A stretch of 42,465 bases of DNA from Rhizobium sp. PDO1-076 (GCF_000247475.1 NZ_AHZC01000244.1:1-42465); one strand, 5' to 3'; positions 17,753 through 27,310 are shown, counted from the first letter of the stretch. The notes: generated by a model not told the origin, from the letters alone. Numbers and translations are program-made.

Positions 17753-18577
17753 ATGGCCCGCACAGTCTCGACCCAGCGCAAGATCGCCTTCACGGCCGTC
17801 GCATGGATTCTCGCGATGGTGATCTTCTTCCCCATCCTCTACACGATCATCACGTCTCTCAAGACCGAGACCGAAGCCATCCAGGGTTTCCGGCTGATCC
17901 CGTCCTTCACGCTGGAAAACTACGTCACGGTGCAGACACAGCGCGACTATTTCAAACCGTTCATGAATTCAGTCGTGATCTCTGTCGGTTCGACGATCCT
18001 GGCGCTGCTTGTCGCCATCCCGTCGGCCTGGGCGATGGCCTTTTCGCCAACCAAGCGCACCAAGGACATCCTGATGTGGATGTTGTCGACGAAGATGATG
18101 CCGTCGGTCGCCGTGCTCGTGCCAATCTACCTGATCTTCCGCGACACATCGCTGCTCGACACCCGCATCGGCCTCACCATCATGCTGATGCTGATCAATC
18201 TGCCGATCGTCATCTGGATGCTCTACACCTACTTCCGTGAAATTCCAGGCGAAATCCTGGAGGCTGCGCGCATGGACGGCGCATCACTGTGGGGCGAGAT
18301 CGTCTACGTCCTGACGCCAATGGCGATCCCCGGCATTGCTTCCACCATGCTGCTCAACATCATTCTCGCCTGGAACGAGGCATTCTGGACGATCCGGCTG
18401 ACGACGACGAATGCGGCTCCGCTGACCGCGTTCATCGCCTCCTTCTCTTCTCCACAGGGGCTTTTCTGGGCCAAATTGTCCGCCGCCTCGACATTGGCCA
18501 TCGCCCCGATCGTGATCCTTGGCTGGTTCAGCCAGAAACAGCTTGTCCGCGGCTTGACCTTCGGCGCCGTCAAATAA
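17753..18577 (+). CDS. smoG: Polyol ABC transporter permease (second subunit)
   Basis: Inner-membrane permease of 274 residues, MalG class, with six helices and the coupling loop [18 protein letters not shown], which docks on the ATPase. AAGGAGAAG precedes the ATG. It lies 12 bases after smoF and 11 bases before smoK, so co-expression with both is clear. Confidence 0.92.
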   Translation: MARTVSTQRKIAFTAVAWILAMVIFFPILYTIITSLKTETEAIQGFRLIPSFTLENYVTVQTQRDYFKPFMNSVVISVGSTILALLVAIPSAWAMAFSPTKRTKDILMWMLSTKMMPSVAVLVPIYLIFRDTSLLDTRIGLTIMLMLINLPIVIWMLYTYFREIPGEILEAARMDGASLWGEIVYVLTPMAIPGIASTMLLNIILAWNEAFWTIRLTTTNAAPLTAFIASFSSPQGLFWAKLSAASTLAIAPIVILGWFSQKQLVRGLTFGAVK

Positions 18578-18588
18578 GGAAGACCACA

Positions 18589-19587
18589 ATGGGTAGCATC
18601 ACACTTCAGAACGTGTCGAAAACCTTCGGCGAAGTCTCGGTCATTCCTTCGATCGACCTGCAGATCAACGACGGTGAATTCGCGGTGTTTGTCGGCCCTT
18701 CGGGCTGCGGTAAATCGACCCTGCTACGGCTGATCGCCGGTCTCGAGGATGTCTCCGGCGGCAAGATCCTGATCGACGGCGTCGACGCCACCGACAAGGC
18801 CCCTTCGCAGCGCGGTCTGGCCATGGTGTTCCAGTCCTATGCGCTCTATCCACATATGAGCGTGCGCTCCAATATCGGCTTTCCCTTGAAAATGGCCGGA
18901 ATGGACAAGGCTGACATCGACCGCAAGGTCAATGACGCGGCAAAGATCCTCAACCTGACGGACTATCTTGAGCGCAAGCCGCGCAACCTCTCGGGTGGCC
19001 AGCGCCAGCGCGTCGCCATCGGCCGTGCCATCGTACGTTCGCCGGAATGCTTCCTGTTCGACGAACCCCTGTCGAACCTCGATGCGGCGCTGCGCGTCAA
19101 CATGCGGCTGGAAATCACCCAGTTGCACCAGCAGCTGAAGGCCACCTCGATCTACGTCACGCATGACCAGGTCGAAGCCATGACCATGGCCGACAAGATC
19201 GTCGTGTTGAACAAGGGCCGCATCGAGCAGGTCGGCTCGCCACTCGATCTCTATCATAAGCCGGCTAATATCTTTGTCGCCGGCTTCATCGGCTCGCCGA
19301 AGATGAACCTGATCTCCGGCGCATTCGCCGCTGCCCACAATGCCCATACCATTGGTGTGCGCCCGGAACACGTCACGCTGTCGACGACCGAAGGCACGTG
19401 GAAGGGCAAGGTCGTTGTCGCAGAGCATCTGGGCTCCGACACGTTCCTGCATGTCGATGTCGAGGGCATCGGCCATATTACCACCCGCGCTGGCGGCGAA
19501 TTCACCGTGAAACACGGTGATACCGTGTTCATCACGCCTGACCCGAACCGCATTCACCGGTTCAATGACAAGGGACTGGCGATATGA
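18589..19587 (+). CDS. smoK: Polyol ABC transporter ATPase
   Basis: Cytoplasmic ABC ATPase of 332 residues, MalK/UgpC class. Walker A is GPSGCGKST (residues 36-44), the signature [15 protein letters not shown], and Walker [14 protein letters not shown], with a C-terminal TOBE domain after [13 protein letters not shown]. All motifs are canonical, unlike the unequal glp ATPases in this window. The ATG at 18589 follows AAGGAAG. The open frame extends upstream to 18289, but that part overlaps smoG in another frame and is not used. Its end overlaps smoS by four bases (ATGA). Confidence 0.93.
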   Translation: MGSITLQNVSKTFGEVSVIPSIDLQINDGEFAVFVGPSGCGKSTLLRLIAGLEDVSGGKILIDGVDATDKAPSQRGLAMVFQSYALYPHMSVRSNIGFPLKMAGMDKADIDRKVNDAAKILNLTDYLERKPRNLSGGQRQRVAIGRAIVRSPECFLFDEPLSNLDAALRVNMRLEITQLHQQLKATSIYVTHDQVEAMTMADKIVVLNKGRIEQVGSPLDLYHKPANIFVAGFIGSPKMNLISGAFAAAHNAHTIGVRPEHVTLSTTEGTWKGKVVVAEHLGSDTFLHVDVEGIGHITTRAGGEFTVKHGDTVFITPDPNRIHRFNDKGLAI

Positions 19588-20360
19588 CTGGCAGGCTTAC
19601 AGGCAAGTCGGCTCTGATCACCGGATCGGCGCGCGGCATAGGCCGCGCGTTTGCCGAAGCCTATGTCCGCGAAGGCGCAACAGTTGCCATTGCCGATATC
19701 GACTTTGCGCGGGCCAGCGACACTGCCTTGGAGATTGGCCCACGTGCCTATCCTGTTCATCTCGACGTGACGGACCAGTCTTCGATTGATGCCGCGATCG
19801 GCGCTGTCGAGGAACGGGCGGGCGGGCTGGACATCCTGATCAACAATGCCGCCTTGTTCGACCTCGCCCCGATCGTCGAGATCAGCCGCGCGAGCTATGA
19901 TCGCCTGTTTTCGATCAATGTTAGCGGCACGCTGTTCATGCTGCAGGCAGCCGCCAAATCGATGATAGCCCGCGGCCAGGGTGGGAAAATCATCAACATG
20001 GCCAGCCAGGCGGGCCGCCGCGGCGAAGCCCTGGTTGCTGTCTATTGCGCCACCAAGGCTGCCATCATCTCGCTCACGCAATCGGCCGGTCTCGACCTGA
20101 TCAAGCACGGCATCAACGTCAATGCCATCGCGCCAGGCGTCGTCGACGGCGAACACTGGGACGGTGTCGACGCGTTGTTTGCAAAGCATGAGAACCTGCC
20201 ACGCGGCGAAAAGAAGAGGCTGGTCGGTGAAGCCGTGCCCTTCGGTCGCATGGGCCGGGCCGAGGACCTGACGGGCATGGCGATTTTCCTCGCCTCACCG
20301 GAAGCCGATTACATCGTCGCCCAGACATACAATGTCGATGGCGGCAACTGGATGAGCTGA
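19584..20360 (+). CDS. smoS: Sorbitol (polyol) dehydrogenase, short-chain family
   Basis: NAD-dependent short-chain dehydrogenase of 258 residues, expected to oxidise sorbitol to fructose (and in rhizobia also galactitol to tagatose). The cofactor loop TGSARGIG is at residues 13-20, NNAA at 87-90, and the catalytic set is S141, Y154, K158 (YCATK). It overlaps smoK by four bases, so it is translationally coupled to the importer. The C-terminus [10 protein letters not shown] is typical of SmoS. Confidence 0.92.
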   Translation: MTGRLTGKSALITGSARGIGRAFAEAYVREGATVAIADIDFARASDTALEIGPRAYPVHLDVTDQSSIDAAIGAVEERAGGLDILINNAALFDLAPIVEISRASYDRLFSINVSGTLFMLQAAAKSMIARGQGGKIINMASQAGRRGEALVAVYCATKAAIISLTQSAGLDLIKHGINVNAIAPGVVDGEHWDGVDALFAKHENLPRGEKKRLVGEAVPFGRMGRAEDLTGMAIFLASPEADYIVAQTYNVDGGNWMS

Positions 20361-20413
20361 GCGCCCAAGGCGCTTGCCTCAAGACTGACGTCTCGCACCC
20401 CGAGGACCGTGAC

Positions 20414-21898
20414 ATGACACATATTTTATCGCTGGCCAATCTTGCCGAAATCACCTCGACCGCCGCTGTGCCCAGCTATCGCCGAGAGCAGTTGAAGGCC
20501 GGCATCCTGCATTTCGGCGTCGGTAATTTTCACCGCGCCCATCAGGCGATCTATCTGCACGAGCTGTTCAACAAGGGGCGGGATCTCGACTGGGCCATCC
20601 TCGGTGCCGGCATTATGCCGTCAGACCAGATGATGAAGGAAAAGCTGGCCTCGCAAGATTATCTGACGACTGTGGTCGAACAGGACAACAATCGCAGTGC
20701 AGCGACCGTGACGGGACCGATGATCGGCATCCTGACTGCGCCAGACTTCGACAAGATCACTGCTGCCTTGGCCGACCCGGCGATCCGCATCGTATCGATG
20801 ACGATTACCGAGGGCGGCTATTTCATCGATCCCGCCACTGGAGAGTTTGACCCGACTCATCCGGCGATGGTTGCCGATGCCAATGATCCGGCCAATCCTA
20901 GAAGCGTTTTCGGGCTGATCATTGCCGGTCTCAAGGCACGCCGCGCTGCTGGAATTGCGCCCTTTACGGTGATGTGCTGCGACAACATTCCTGGCAATGG
21001 CGAGGTCACGGAAGCCACCCTGACCGGGCTTGCCAAGCTATCGGATCCCGATTTTGCCCATTGGATCGAAGACAATGTCGCCTTCCCGAACGCCATGGTC
21101 GACCGCATCACGCCGGCGACCGGCGAACGCGAGATCGGCATTGCACGCGACACGTATGGCATTGACGACAAGTGGCCGGTGTTCTGCGAGGAGTTCAAGC
21201 AATGGGTGCTGGAGGACAAGTTTCCCCTTGGTCGTCCGGCACTTGAGGAGGTCGGCGTCACGTTCGTTGAGGATGTAGCCCCTTATGAACTGATGAAGCT
21301 ACGCATCCTGAATGGCGGCCACGCCGCAATCGCCTATCCGGCAGCGTTGATGGACATTCATTTTGTTCATGAATCCATGGAAAATCCGCTGATCCGGGGT
21401 TACCTCGCCAAGCTCGAAAATGACGAAATTATTCCGATCGTTCCGCCGGTGCCCAATACCAGCCTGCAGGACTATTTCACGCTGATCGAAAGCCGCTTCC
21501 TCAATCCGAAGATCGGCGACACCATTCCGCGTCTGGCGCAGGATGGATCGAACCGCCAGCCGAAATTCATTCTGCCGTCGACCGCTGATCGCCTGGCCAA
21601 GGGACTTGACGTTGTCGGACTGGCCCTGGTGTCTGCCCTGTGGTGCCGCTATTTCGAAGGAACGTCTGACAGTGGCAAGGCCATCGTCTTCAACGATGCC
21701 AGTGCCGAAAGACTGCAGACAGCAGCCATTGCCTCGCGCAGCGATCCGAAAGCCTTCCTTGCGCTGACCGATATCTTCGGTAACGTCGGCGCCAATCCAT
21801 TGTTTATCCAGCGATTCGGCAAAGCCTTGGAGACACTGCGCGCCATTGGCACCGCTGAAACACTGAAACGCTACATTGATGGCCATCTGGCTGATTGA
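20414..21898 (+). CDS. mtlK: Mannitol 2-dehydrogenase
   Basis: Long-chain polyol dehydrogenase of 494 residues converting D-mannitol to D-fructose with NAD. The N-terminal motif FGVGNFHRAHQAIYLHEL and the catalytic segment LMKLRILNGGHAAIAYPAAL are characteristic, as is ATVTGPMIGIL. Enzymes of this family are usually around 490 residues, so the gene is full length. It follows smoS by 53 bases in the same operon. Fructuronate and altronate oxidoreductases are relatives, but the polyol context favours mannitol. Confidence 0.92.
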   Translation: MTHILSLANLAEITSTAAVPSYRREQLKAGILHFGVGNFHRAHQAIYLHELFNKGRDLDWAILGAGIMPSDQMMKEKLASQDYLTTVVEQDNNRSAATVTGPMIGILTAPDFDKITAALADPAIRIVSMTITEGGYFIDPATGEFDPTHPAMVADANDPANPRSVFGLIIAGLKARRAAGIAPFTVMCCDNIPGNGEVTEATLTGLAKLSDPDFAHWIEDNVAFPNAMVDRITPATGEREIGIARDTYGIDDKWPVFCEEFKQWVLEDKFPLGRPALEEVGVTFVEDVAPYELMKLRILNGGHAAIAYPAALMDIHFVHESMENPLIRGYLAKLENDEIIPIVPPVPNTSLQDYFTLIESRFLNPKIGDTIPRLAQDGSNRQPKFILPSTADRLAKGLDVVGLALVSALWCRYFEGTSDSGKAIVFNDASAERLQTAAIASRSDPKAFLALTDIFGNVGANPLFIQRFGKALETLRAIGTAETLKRYIDGHLAD

Positions 21899-21920
21899 GG
21901 GCCGATAGAGGGCCAAGACC

Positions 21921-22622
21921 TTGGATGCGAAAAGGCTGATCATATTCGATTGCGATGGCGTGCTCGTTGACAGCGAGCCGATCGCGCTGTCGGTTTTGAC
22001 CGAGACGCTGGGTATGTCCGGCATCACCATCGACGAAGAAGGTGCAGCAAAACGATATCTTGGTCGCAGCCTGACAACCGTGCGCACCCTGGTCAGCGAA
22101 GAATACGGCCTTCAGATAGACGACCGGTTTCTCAACCGGATGCGAGACATGCTCTATACGCGCTTCAGGAATGAACTGCGCCCGATACCTGGCATCCATA
22201 CCGCCCTGGATGGGCTCGAAGAGGCGGGTATCGCCTGGTGCGTGGCCTCGTCCAGCCAGAGCGAACGCATCGCCTTGTGCCTGTCTGCAACCGGCATGCT
22301 GGATCGCTTTTCGCCCCATATCTTCAGCGCGAGCATGGTGGCAAATGGCAAACCGGCACCCGATCTTTTCCTTTTTGCGGCAAACAAGATGGGAGCGGCG
22401 CCGCCGGAATGCCTAGTCATCGAAGACAGTCCGGCCGGCATCCTGGCTGCCCGCGCCGCCGGGATGGACGTGCTTGCGTTTACCGGCGGTTCGCACACAG
22501 GTCTATCGGCATATCGCGATGGACTTGCCGCGCTGATGCCGCTGCAAGCATTTGACGCGATGGAGAAATTGCTCCACCTTGTCGCTCCAGTGAGGAGACC
22601 GAAAGACCAACCGGATGCATGA
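21921..22622 (+). CDS. HAD-family phosphatase/mutase of the polyol operon
   Basis: Haloacid dehalogenase-type protein of 233 residues. Motif I is IIFDCDGVLVDSE near residue 9, motif II VASSSQSE, the lysine motif NGKPAPDLF, and motif IV VIEDSPAGILAARAAGM. The cap domain resembles beta-phosphoglucomutase and sugar-phosphate phosphatases. The start is TTG at 21921 with AGAGG upstream; no in-frame ATG precedes the active-site motif. It overlaps the kinase gene by eight bases. It may remove phosphate from a stalled polyol or sugar phosphate, which is inferred from context. Confidence 0.85.
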   Translation: MDAKRLIIFDCDGVLVDSEPIALSVLTETLGMSGITIDEEGAAKRYLGRSLTTVRTLVSEEYGLQIDDRFLNRMRDMLYTRFRNELRPIPGIHTALDGLEEAGIAWCVASSSQSERIALCLSATGMLDRFSPHIFSASMVANGKPAPDLFLFAANKMGAAPPECLVIEDSPAGILAARAAGMDVLAFTGGSHTGLSAYRDGLAALMPLQAFDAMEKLLHLVAPVRRPKDQPDA

Positions 22623-24201
22623 CCACATCATCGCCGTGGACGTCGGCACGGGCAGTGCACGCGCCGGTGTCTTCGACCTTCACGGTCACCAGATCGCCCG
22701 GCATGTCACTGCGATTTCGCTGTTTCAGTCACAACCCCTTCACCTCGAACAAGACAGCGACGAGATCTGGGCCGCCGTTTGCACCGCGGTCAGGGCAGCC
22801 ATGTCGGAAGCCGGGCTCTCGTCGCGGGATGTCGCCGCCATCGGCTTTGACGCGACCTGCTCTCTGGTGGTCAGGGATACGCATGGCATGCCGCTTACCG
22901 TTTCGACGTCGGGTCAAAACAAGCTGGATACGATCCTGTGGATGGATCACCGGGCGATCCGCGAGACCGACGAATGCAACAGCACCAACGATCCGCTGCT
23001 GCAACGCTTCGGCGGTCGGCTCTCGGTCGAAATGCAGATTCCGAAACTGATATGGCTGAAACGGCATTTGCCCGAAACCTGGCGGCAAGCCGGGATGATC
23101 TTCGACCTTGCAGATTATCTGACTTGGCGAGCGACGGGCATCAACAGCCGCGGACACTCGCCGTTGGCGGCCAAATGGGGTTACGGCGCAATCGCGCCGG
23201 GTGCGCGTCCGGATGCCTTCTATCGCCGTGTCGGGCTCGAAGATCTCTGTGAGAAATCGGCGCTTCCGGAACAGTCAGGCCTGCCAACGCTGCCTGTCGG
23301 GCATTTGACACCAGAGGCGGCCGACGCGCTCGGTCTTGCCGCAGACTGCCTCGTCGCGCCCGGCCTCATCGACGCCTATGCCGGAACAGTGTCGCTGTTT
23401 TGTGCAACGGATCGTTCGACGCCCGATAGCCTGGAAAGCCAGGCAGTGCTGATCGCCGGCACCTCGAGCTGCATCGTGCGTCTGCTTGACAGTCCGATTT
23501 CCGGAGAAGGATGCTGGGGAACCTTCCGTGACGTTGCGGTGCCCGATCTCTGGCTGCTGGAGGCCGGACAGTCTGCATCCGGTGCCCTGCTCGACCACAT
23601 TGTCAGCACACACCCAAAGGGTGGCGAGCCGACCCAGGCACGGCACAGGACCATCCTTGATCATATAGCCCTGCAACTTCAGCAGAATGGCGCCGACTAC
23701 GGCCTGCCCATCACCGTTTTGCCGGACTTCCATGGTACGCGCTCACCCGTTTCCGATCCGCGACTGACCGGAACGATCGCGGGCTTGAGCCTCGACCGCA
23801 GTTTCGACGGCCTTTGCCAGATCTACTGGCGAAGCTGCGTCGCATTGGCCTGCGGCGTCAAATACATCATCGACCGCCTGCCCTCGGGACCCGCTCGAAT
23901 CGAGACACTGCTGCTCGCCGGCGGACTGGCGCATCATCCGCTTCTTTCGCAACTCTATGCCGATGCAACCGGCTGCACGGTGCGCAAGGCTGACGGCTGT
24001 GACGCAGTGCTCCTCGGCACGGCCCTGCATACAGCCGTCGCCGCCGGCCGCTACCCAGATTTCTGGAGGGCCGGACAGGCAATGGCAGTGCGAATGAGCG
24101 AGGTCAGACCCGATATGGCACGACGAGACGCCCTCAATCGCGATCACGCCATTCTTGCTGAGATGATGCGCCACCGCACCGCGCTTCATCGACTGATGTG
24201 A
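22615..24201 (+). CDS. FGGY carbohydrate kinase, D-ribulokinase-like
   Basis: Cytoplasmic sugar kinase of 528 residues. The phosphate loop VDVGTGSARAGVFD is at the N-terminus. IGFDATCSLVV, ILWMDHRAI and FGGRLSVEMQIPKLIWLKRHLPETW are hallmarks of the D-ribulokinase branch (human FGGY, Yersinia CarbK). IAGTSSCIV and the ADP motif LLLAGGLAHHP follow. AGGAGA precedes the ATG, which overlaps the HAD gene. Its presence suggests the operon also handles pentitols giving ribulose, or that it phosphorylates another ketose product of SmoS. Xylulokinase is the main alternative. Confidence 0.85.
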   Translation: MHDHIIAVDVGTGSARAGVFDLHGHQIARHVTAISLFQSQPLHLEQDSDEIWAAVCTAVRAAMSEAGLSSRDVAAIGFDATCSLVVRDTHGMPLTVSTSGQNKLDTILWMDHRAIRETDECNSTNDPLLQRFGGRLSVEMQIPKLIWLKRHLPETWRQAGMIFDLADYLTWRATGINSRGHSPLAAKWGYGAIAPGARPDAFYRRVGLEDLCEKSALPEQSGLPTLPVGHLTPEAADALGLAADCLVAPGLIDAYAGTVSLFCATDRSTPDSLESQAVLIAGTSSCIVRLLDSPISGEGCWGTFRDVAVPDLWLLEAGQSASGALLDHIVSTHPKGGEPTQARHRTILDHIALQLQQNGADYGLPITVLPDFHGTRSPVSDPRLTGTIAGLSLDRSFDGLCQIYWRSCVALACGVKYIIDRLPSGPARIETLLLAGGLAHHPLLSQLYADATGCTVRKADGCDAVLLGTALHTAVAAGRYPDFWRAGQAMAVRMSEVRPDMARRDALNRDHAILAEMMRHRTALHRLM

Positions 24202-24274
24202 GCGACACACGACACCGGCCATTCGGCAGCTTGTGGCCGTTTGGATGGTGTTGAGCCGCGACGTTTTAAAAACG

Positions 24275-24311
24275 ACAAAAGCCCCTGCGGGATGTCCGCA
24301 GGGGTTTTGTT
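24275..24311. terminator. Strong bidirectional intrinsic terminator
   Basis: CCCCTGCGG (24282-24290) and CCGCAGGGG (24296-24304) form a 9-base stem with a 5-base loop, flanked by ACAAAAG on the left and TTTTGTT on the right. It can end the polyol operon on the plus strand and the tRNA transcript that once came from the minus strand. Confidence 0.9.
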
Positions 24312-24331
24312 ATGTTGGCTTGCATTTGGTT

Positions 24332-24345
24332 TGGTTGCGGGGGCA
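24332..24345 (-). other. 3' end of initiator tRNA-fMet, probable island attachment site
   Basis: TGGTTGCGGGGGCA is the reverse complement of TGCCCCCGCAACCA, the 3' end of bacterial initiator tRNA with its encoded CCA. The expected T-arm and anticodon do not follow. A terminator lies 20 bases to the left, as expected downstream of a tRNA. This fits the short direct-repeat copy left at one end of an element that integrated into the tRNA. The intact tRNA should lie at the other end, outside the window. Confidence 0.72.
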
Positions 24346-24346
24346 C

Positions 24347-24502
24347 TCAACCAACGATTCCTGCGATTGGTAGAAAAGCCTCTCCCGCGGTTAGCGGCTT
24401 AGGCTCTCGACACATGCTCCCTTTATAATCCTTGCCGGCCCGCCATTCCCGCCGATTTCCCTCTATGACCCGATATCGCCGCCGATCATCGCACACCACC
24501 AT
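24347..24502 (-). pseudogene. Small remnant reading frame with NRRxW motif (repeat copy 1)
   Basis: Frame of 51 codons beginning MVVCDDRRRYRVIEGNRREW and ending against the attachment site. The segment 24422-24493 matches two other places in the island at peptide level: NRREWRAGKD here, NRRGWRAAPD near 31,880 and NRRGWQTTPD near 36,090. No ribosome site is visible. It is probably the tail of a decayed gene family rather than a working gene. Confidence 0.4.
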
Positions 24503-24852
24503 GCGGTATAGTGAACAGCCGATTCCACGCTATTGCCCGATACTTCCATGCTCCAAGCTGGCAGTGCAGCAGCTTTCGACCAGAATGCGTCGTTCGCGGA
24601 TCGGGCCTTGGACGGCGGCTTCCACCAGAACCAGCCATCCTCGTGGCACGCGAAGCCGCCGGCGGTAATCGCCCACTATCAGTCGTTCGTCCGCCACGTT
24701 GTTGCTCCCGAAAGCGGCAGTTTGCCGCGGTCGTCATGACGGTCCCGCCCCGCAACGACTTTCACCGTCGAAGAGGACAAGCAAGCTAGGAAGCTATCGG
24801 GCGCGCGAGCGGGATCTGCTGGAACTCGGTCGCAGCCAATCTGGCCTTGCGA
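24503..24852. other. Gene-poor island margin with decayed coding traces
   Basis: No complete gene is supported. On the plus strand 24548-24739 reads MLQAGSAAAFDQNASFADRA and onward with coding-like GC-rich third positions, and another frame near 24790-24859 ends ELGRSQSGLAIS. Both look like fragments. Neither has a ribosome site or a recognisable domain. No integrase was found here. Confidence 0.35.
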
Positions 24853-26073
24853 TCAGCTGACGGCAAAGCCGCAATGGGTAGGTAGTGTCCCGTCTGCAGC
24901 GGGTTCAGCGAGCGACCTCCACCAATTCAGCAGAACCCCGCGCGTGATGTAGGCGAAGGTGTGGAGATACATCGGAAGGTCTTCGGCGAGCCATGTCGCG
25001 CTGTAAGACGAAGCGGCGAGGCCGGTCGGCTTTTCCTCTACGCGACCATCGTCGCTGTAGGACATTGGCGGCATACACATCGGATGCGGAAACGGCGAAC
25101 CGCCATGGAGCGCTCTCGATCGATAGACGTAAATCTTGTCTATAGCGTCGCGATAATTCGCGTCACCGAAATCGAATTGGCCAAACTGGGGTCTGTCGGC
25201 CGGAGGGCGAGGTTTGAAACGCCGACAGAAGCCACGAAACTTGCTCGTGGCGCCGATCACCCTGTGCATCTCGGCGGCAACATCCTCGACCAGGCTTTCA
25301 TCCGCCTTTTCGCGCAACCGCCGGACCATCCTGGGATAGCTGAGTTCTAGTCGCTCGACCGGCGAAAGTTCGACCATATCCCAGTGGCCGGCAGCGGTCT
25401 CGATTGCCGACACGAACAGCAGCCACGCCAGCTCAGGTGCGGTGTCGGACAACCAAAGCGCCTGCTGGTAGCTGTGGGCACTTTTCACGAGCGCCGTCAC
25501 GGTCTCCACTGTCATATCCGGTAGGGTCGAAAGGAGCCCGATTTCCCTGAGATCGCGCTGACCCAATAATTTCGGAATCTGCACCGCTTGAAGGCGTGGC
25601 GGCTGCGCCGGCAACCGCCCTGCTGAATGGGTCCGCGGGCGGCCGAGTGGATCGCCATGATCTTCGAATTCACGGGTCACTGGCCCGGCAATGACGCGAG
25701 CGCCGAATATCAGGGCGACGAGAGCCGCTACTTCGTCTTCTAACCAGCCGCCATGATAATGCTCGGCGTCAGTCACCGTCATATCGGGGCGCTCGCCAGC
25801 CAAATGCTGGTCCATCCGCAAGGTCAGCGCCGGTCTCCACTCGTACATGCCGCCGTCAAATGTGGTCCGCGCAACGGGGTTCAGAAGGCTATAGGGACCG
25901 TAGCCAATTGCCTCGGCGACAAACCAGGCATCGGAAAACAAGCTGCATTCGGTGATCCCGAGGCGCGGCGCGCCGCTGCGAGCCGCGCGCCAATTGCGCC
26001 ACATACGGGGCGCCCGAGGCGTTGGCACCTCGACCACCAACGCCGGTTCTTCTCCGTCATTGTGCTCGGACAT
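24853..26073 (-). CDS. HEPN-motif protein, fourth gene of a putative defence operon
   Basis: A 406-residue protein not recognised as a named family. Its C-terminal helical half contains YRSRALHGG, with R318 and H323 spaced as the RX4H catalytic motif of HEPN ribonucleases. A helix WLLFVSAIETAA near residue 217 resembles the core helix of ApeA-like HEPN domains. The N-terminal half (LFSDAWFVAEAIGYGPYSLLNP) may recognise a partner or ligand. AGAGGCGGG precedes the ATG at 26073. It lies 23 bases after the Mrr-like gene in the same operon. If the HEPN call is right, it is a candidate RNase effector. Confidence 0.7.
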   Translation of the reverse strand: MSEHNDGEEPALVVEVPTPRAPRMWRNWRAARSGAPRLGITECSLFSDAWFVAEAIGYGPYSLLNPVARTTFDGGMYEWRPALTLRMDQHLAGERPDMTVTDAEHYHGGWLEDEVAALVALIFGARVIAGPVTREFEDHGDPLGRPRTHSAGRLPAQPPRLQAVQIPKLLGQRDLREIGLLSTLPDMTVETVTALVKSAHSYQQALWLSDTAPELAWLLFVSAIETAAGHWDMVELSPVERLELSYPRMVRRLREKADESLVEDVAAEMHRVIGATSKFRGFCRRFKPRPPADRPQFGQFDFGDANYRDAIDKIYVYRSRALHGGSPFPHPMCMPPMSYSDDGRVEEKPTGLAASSYSATWLAEDLPMYLHTFAYITRGVLLNWWRSLAEPAADGTLPTHCGFAVS

Positions 26074-26096
26074 CCCGCCTCTCAGCTCATTGCACT

Positions 26097-27002
26097 TTAG
26101 TGATCGGAAATGGCGAGTGCGCCCGATGCCATCGCTGCGAACGCAGACCCGCTGTCTTGCAGGAAGCGGTAGAACCTTATCGTGTTGCCCCCGTCGATCT
26201 CGTCTTCGGGAATCGGCTCCCAGCCAGGCCCTGGATCAGAACTCCAGGTGTCGATCGAAGGGGTTGCGATGCTCCCTTTGAAATCTTCGCCGGTGAAATT
26301 GTATGACCCGTTTACCAGCCACGCTTCGGTGCGCGCACGGAAGATCGCCCATTGGCTTTGAACGCCAACGCGCCCGGGCTCGATGCCATCAGCCTCGGCA
26401 AGAGTGACCATATTCACGCGCACCGGCATCACCTTTTCGCCGACCGCCTCTTGCAATGCCGGGAGGTCGCTGGCGAACGCCGCCGCCAGCGCGCGATGGA
26501 CCGGCAGCGTCTCGCCTTCGATCGTCGTGTCCGCATTGAGCAATGCGTTCCAGTCGACCGCGCCTGTCAGGCCGGTCGCCACGAGCTGGATACGCTCATC
26601 CAGGAAATAGGCGTCGAAAAGCAGGACCGCGGGTATCGGCGGCGGCTGATTGGCCAAAAGCACGCACGCCGAAATGCCGCGCGCTTTCGCCTTGGCGAGC
26701 GCATCTTTCGTGAACCCCGACACGCTGTAGATGACACCCATGTTCGCGCCCGAAGAGCCAAGCTCGCCAAGGAAGGCATCCACCTGCTGAACGGTAACCT
26801 TGCGCGCATATCGCTTGCAGCTGACGAGGATCTTGACTGGGAAGTGACCGCCGATCAGCGCCTCGATCCAGACGTCGCGCTGGCGTCGCGAGCCGATATC
26901 GACATCGAGAGTTTTCGCGTCGTGCGTCACCTTCGCATCCGGCGCGAGCGCCTGACACAGGGCGGCGACGGCCCGTTCGAAATCTTGCCACGGTGCGCTC
27001 AT
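26097..27002 (-). CDS. Mrr-like restriction endonuclease-fold protein
   Basis: A 301-residue protein whose first 110 residues match the Mrr-type PD-(D/E)xK fold: WQDFERAVAAL, RQRDVWIEA (D43) and ILVSCKRYARKVTVQQVDAF (K63), then a Rossmann-like GVIYSVSGFTKDAL. The usual ExK glutamate is replaced by serine (SCK), as seems common in one Mrr branch, so activity is uncertain. Residues 150-301 are unassigned. Its ATG overlaps the preceding gene by four bases. It belongs with the NTPase, membrane and HEPN genes. Confidence 0.75.
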   Translation of the reverse strand: MSAPWQDFERAVAALCQALAPDAKVTHDAKTLDVDIGSRRQRDVWIEALIGGHFPVKILVSCKRYARKVTVQQVDAFLGELGSSGANMGVIYSVSGFTKDALAKAKARGISACVLLANQPPPIPAVLLFDAYFLDERIQLVATGLTGAVDWNALLNADTTIEGETLPVHRALAAAFASDLPALQEAVGEKVMPVRVNMVTLAEADGIEPGRVGVQSQWAIFRARTEAWLVNGSYNFTGEDFKGSIATPSIDTWSSDPGPGWEPIPEDEIDGGNTIRFYRFLQDSGSAFAAMASGALAISDH

Positions 27003-27310
27003 TTGCCGCTGATCCCGACGGTCGGACGCAAATGCCCACTTCCATCACGCAGCACGAGCAGGAACACCGTTCCGGCGAGCCCGGCGATGTCAGCGAGAAT
27101 GGCAACCGCCGCGAGCGTGATGGTCGTCTCGGAATATTGCGATGGTGCGAGAACGACCCGCGCCGCTACGAACAAGACGACCAGCAACGCGACAATCGCG
27201 ACGAGGCCGGTCGTCAGTCGAAGTTTGAACCATAAAGAATCGTGCGCCTTCAGCTGGTCGAACGTCTCGCGTTCCTGACGCAGCCGCTCAGACGCGCGAC
27301 GCCCCATCAT
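26999..27310 (-). CDS. Two-helix membrane protein of the putative defence operon
   Basis: A 103-residue protein with a basic N-terminus (MMGRRASERLRQERETFDQL), then two strongly hydrophobic stretches, about residues 30-53 (LTTGLVAIVALLVVLFVAARVVL) and 64-87 (TLAAVAILADIAGLAGTVFLLVL), and a short polar tail. No known family is recognised. It overlaps the large NTPase gene and the Mrr-like gene by four bases each, so all three are translationally coupled. Small two-helix proteins in defence operons often act as membrane effectors or anchors; this role is inferred. Confidence 0.72.
   Translation of the reverse strand: MMGRRASERLRQERETFDQLKAHDSLWFKLRLTTGLVAIVALLVVLFVAARVVLAPSQYSETTITLAAVAILADIAGLAGTVFLLVLRDGSGHLRPTVGISGK

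Noticed and set aside
18289..18588. N-terminal extension of the smoK frame
   Set aside because: Overlaps smoG in another frame; smoK has a well-placed ATG and ribosome site at 18589.
24332..24420. Complete tRNA gene on the minus strand
   Set aside because: Only the 3' 14 bases match; T-arm, anticodon arm and D-arm are absent.
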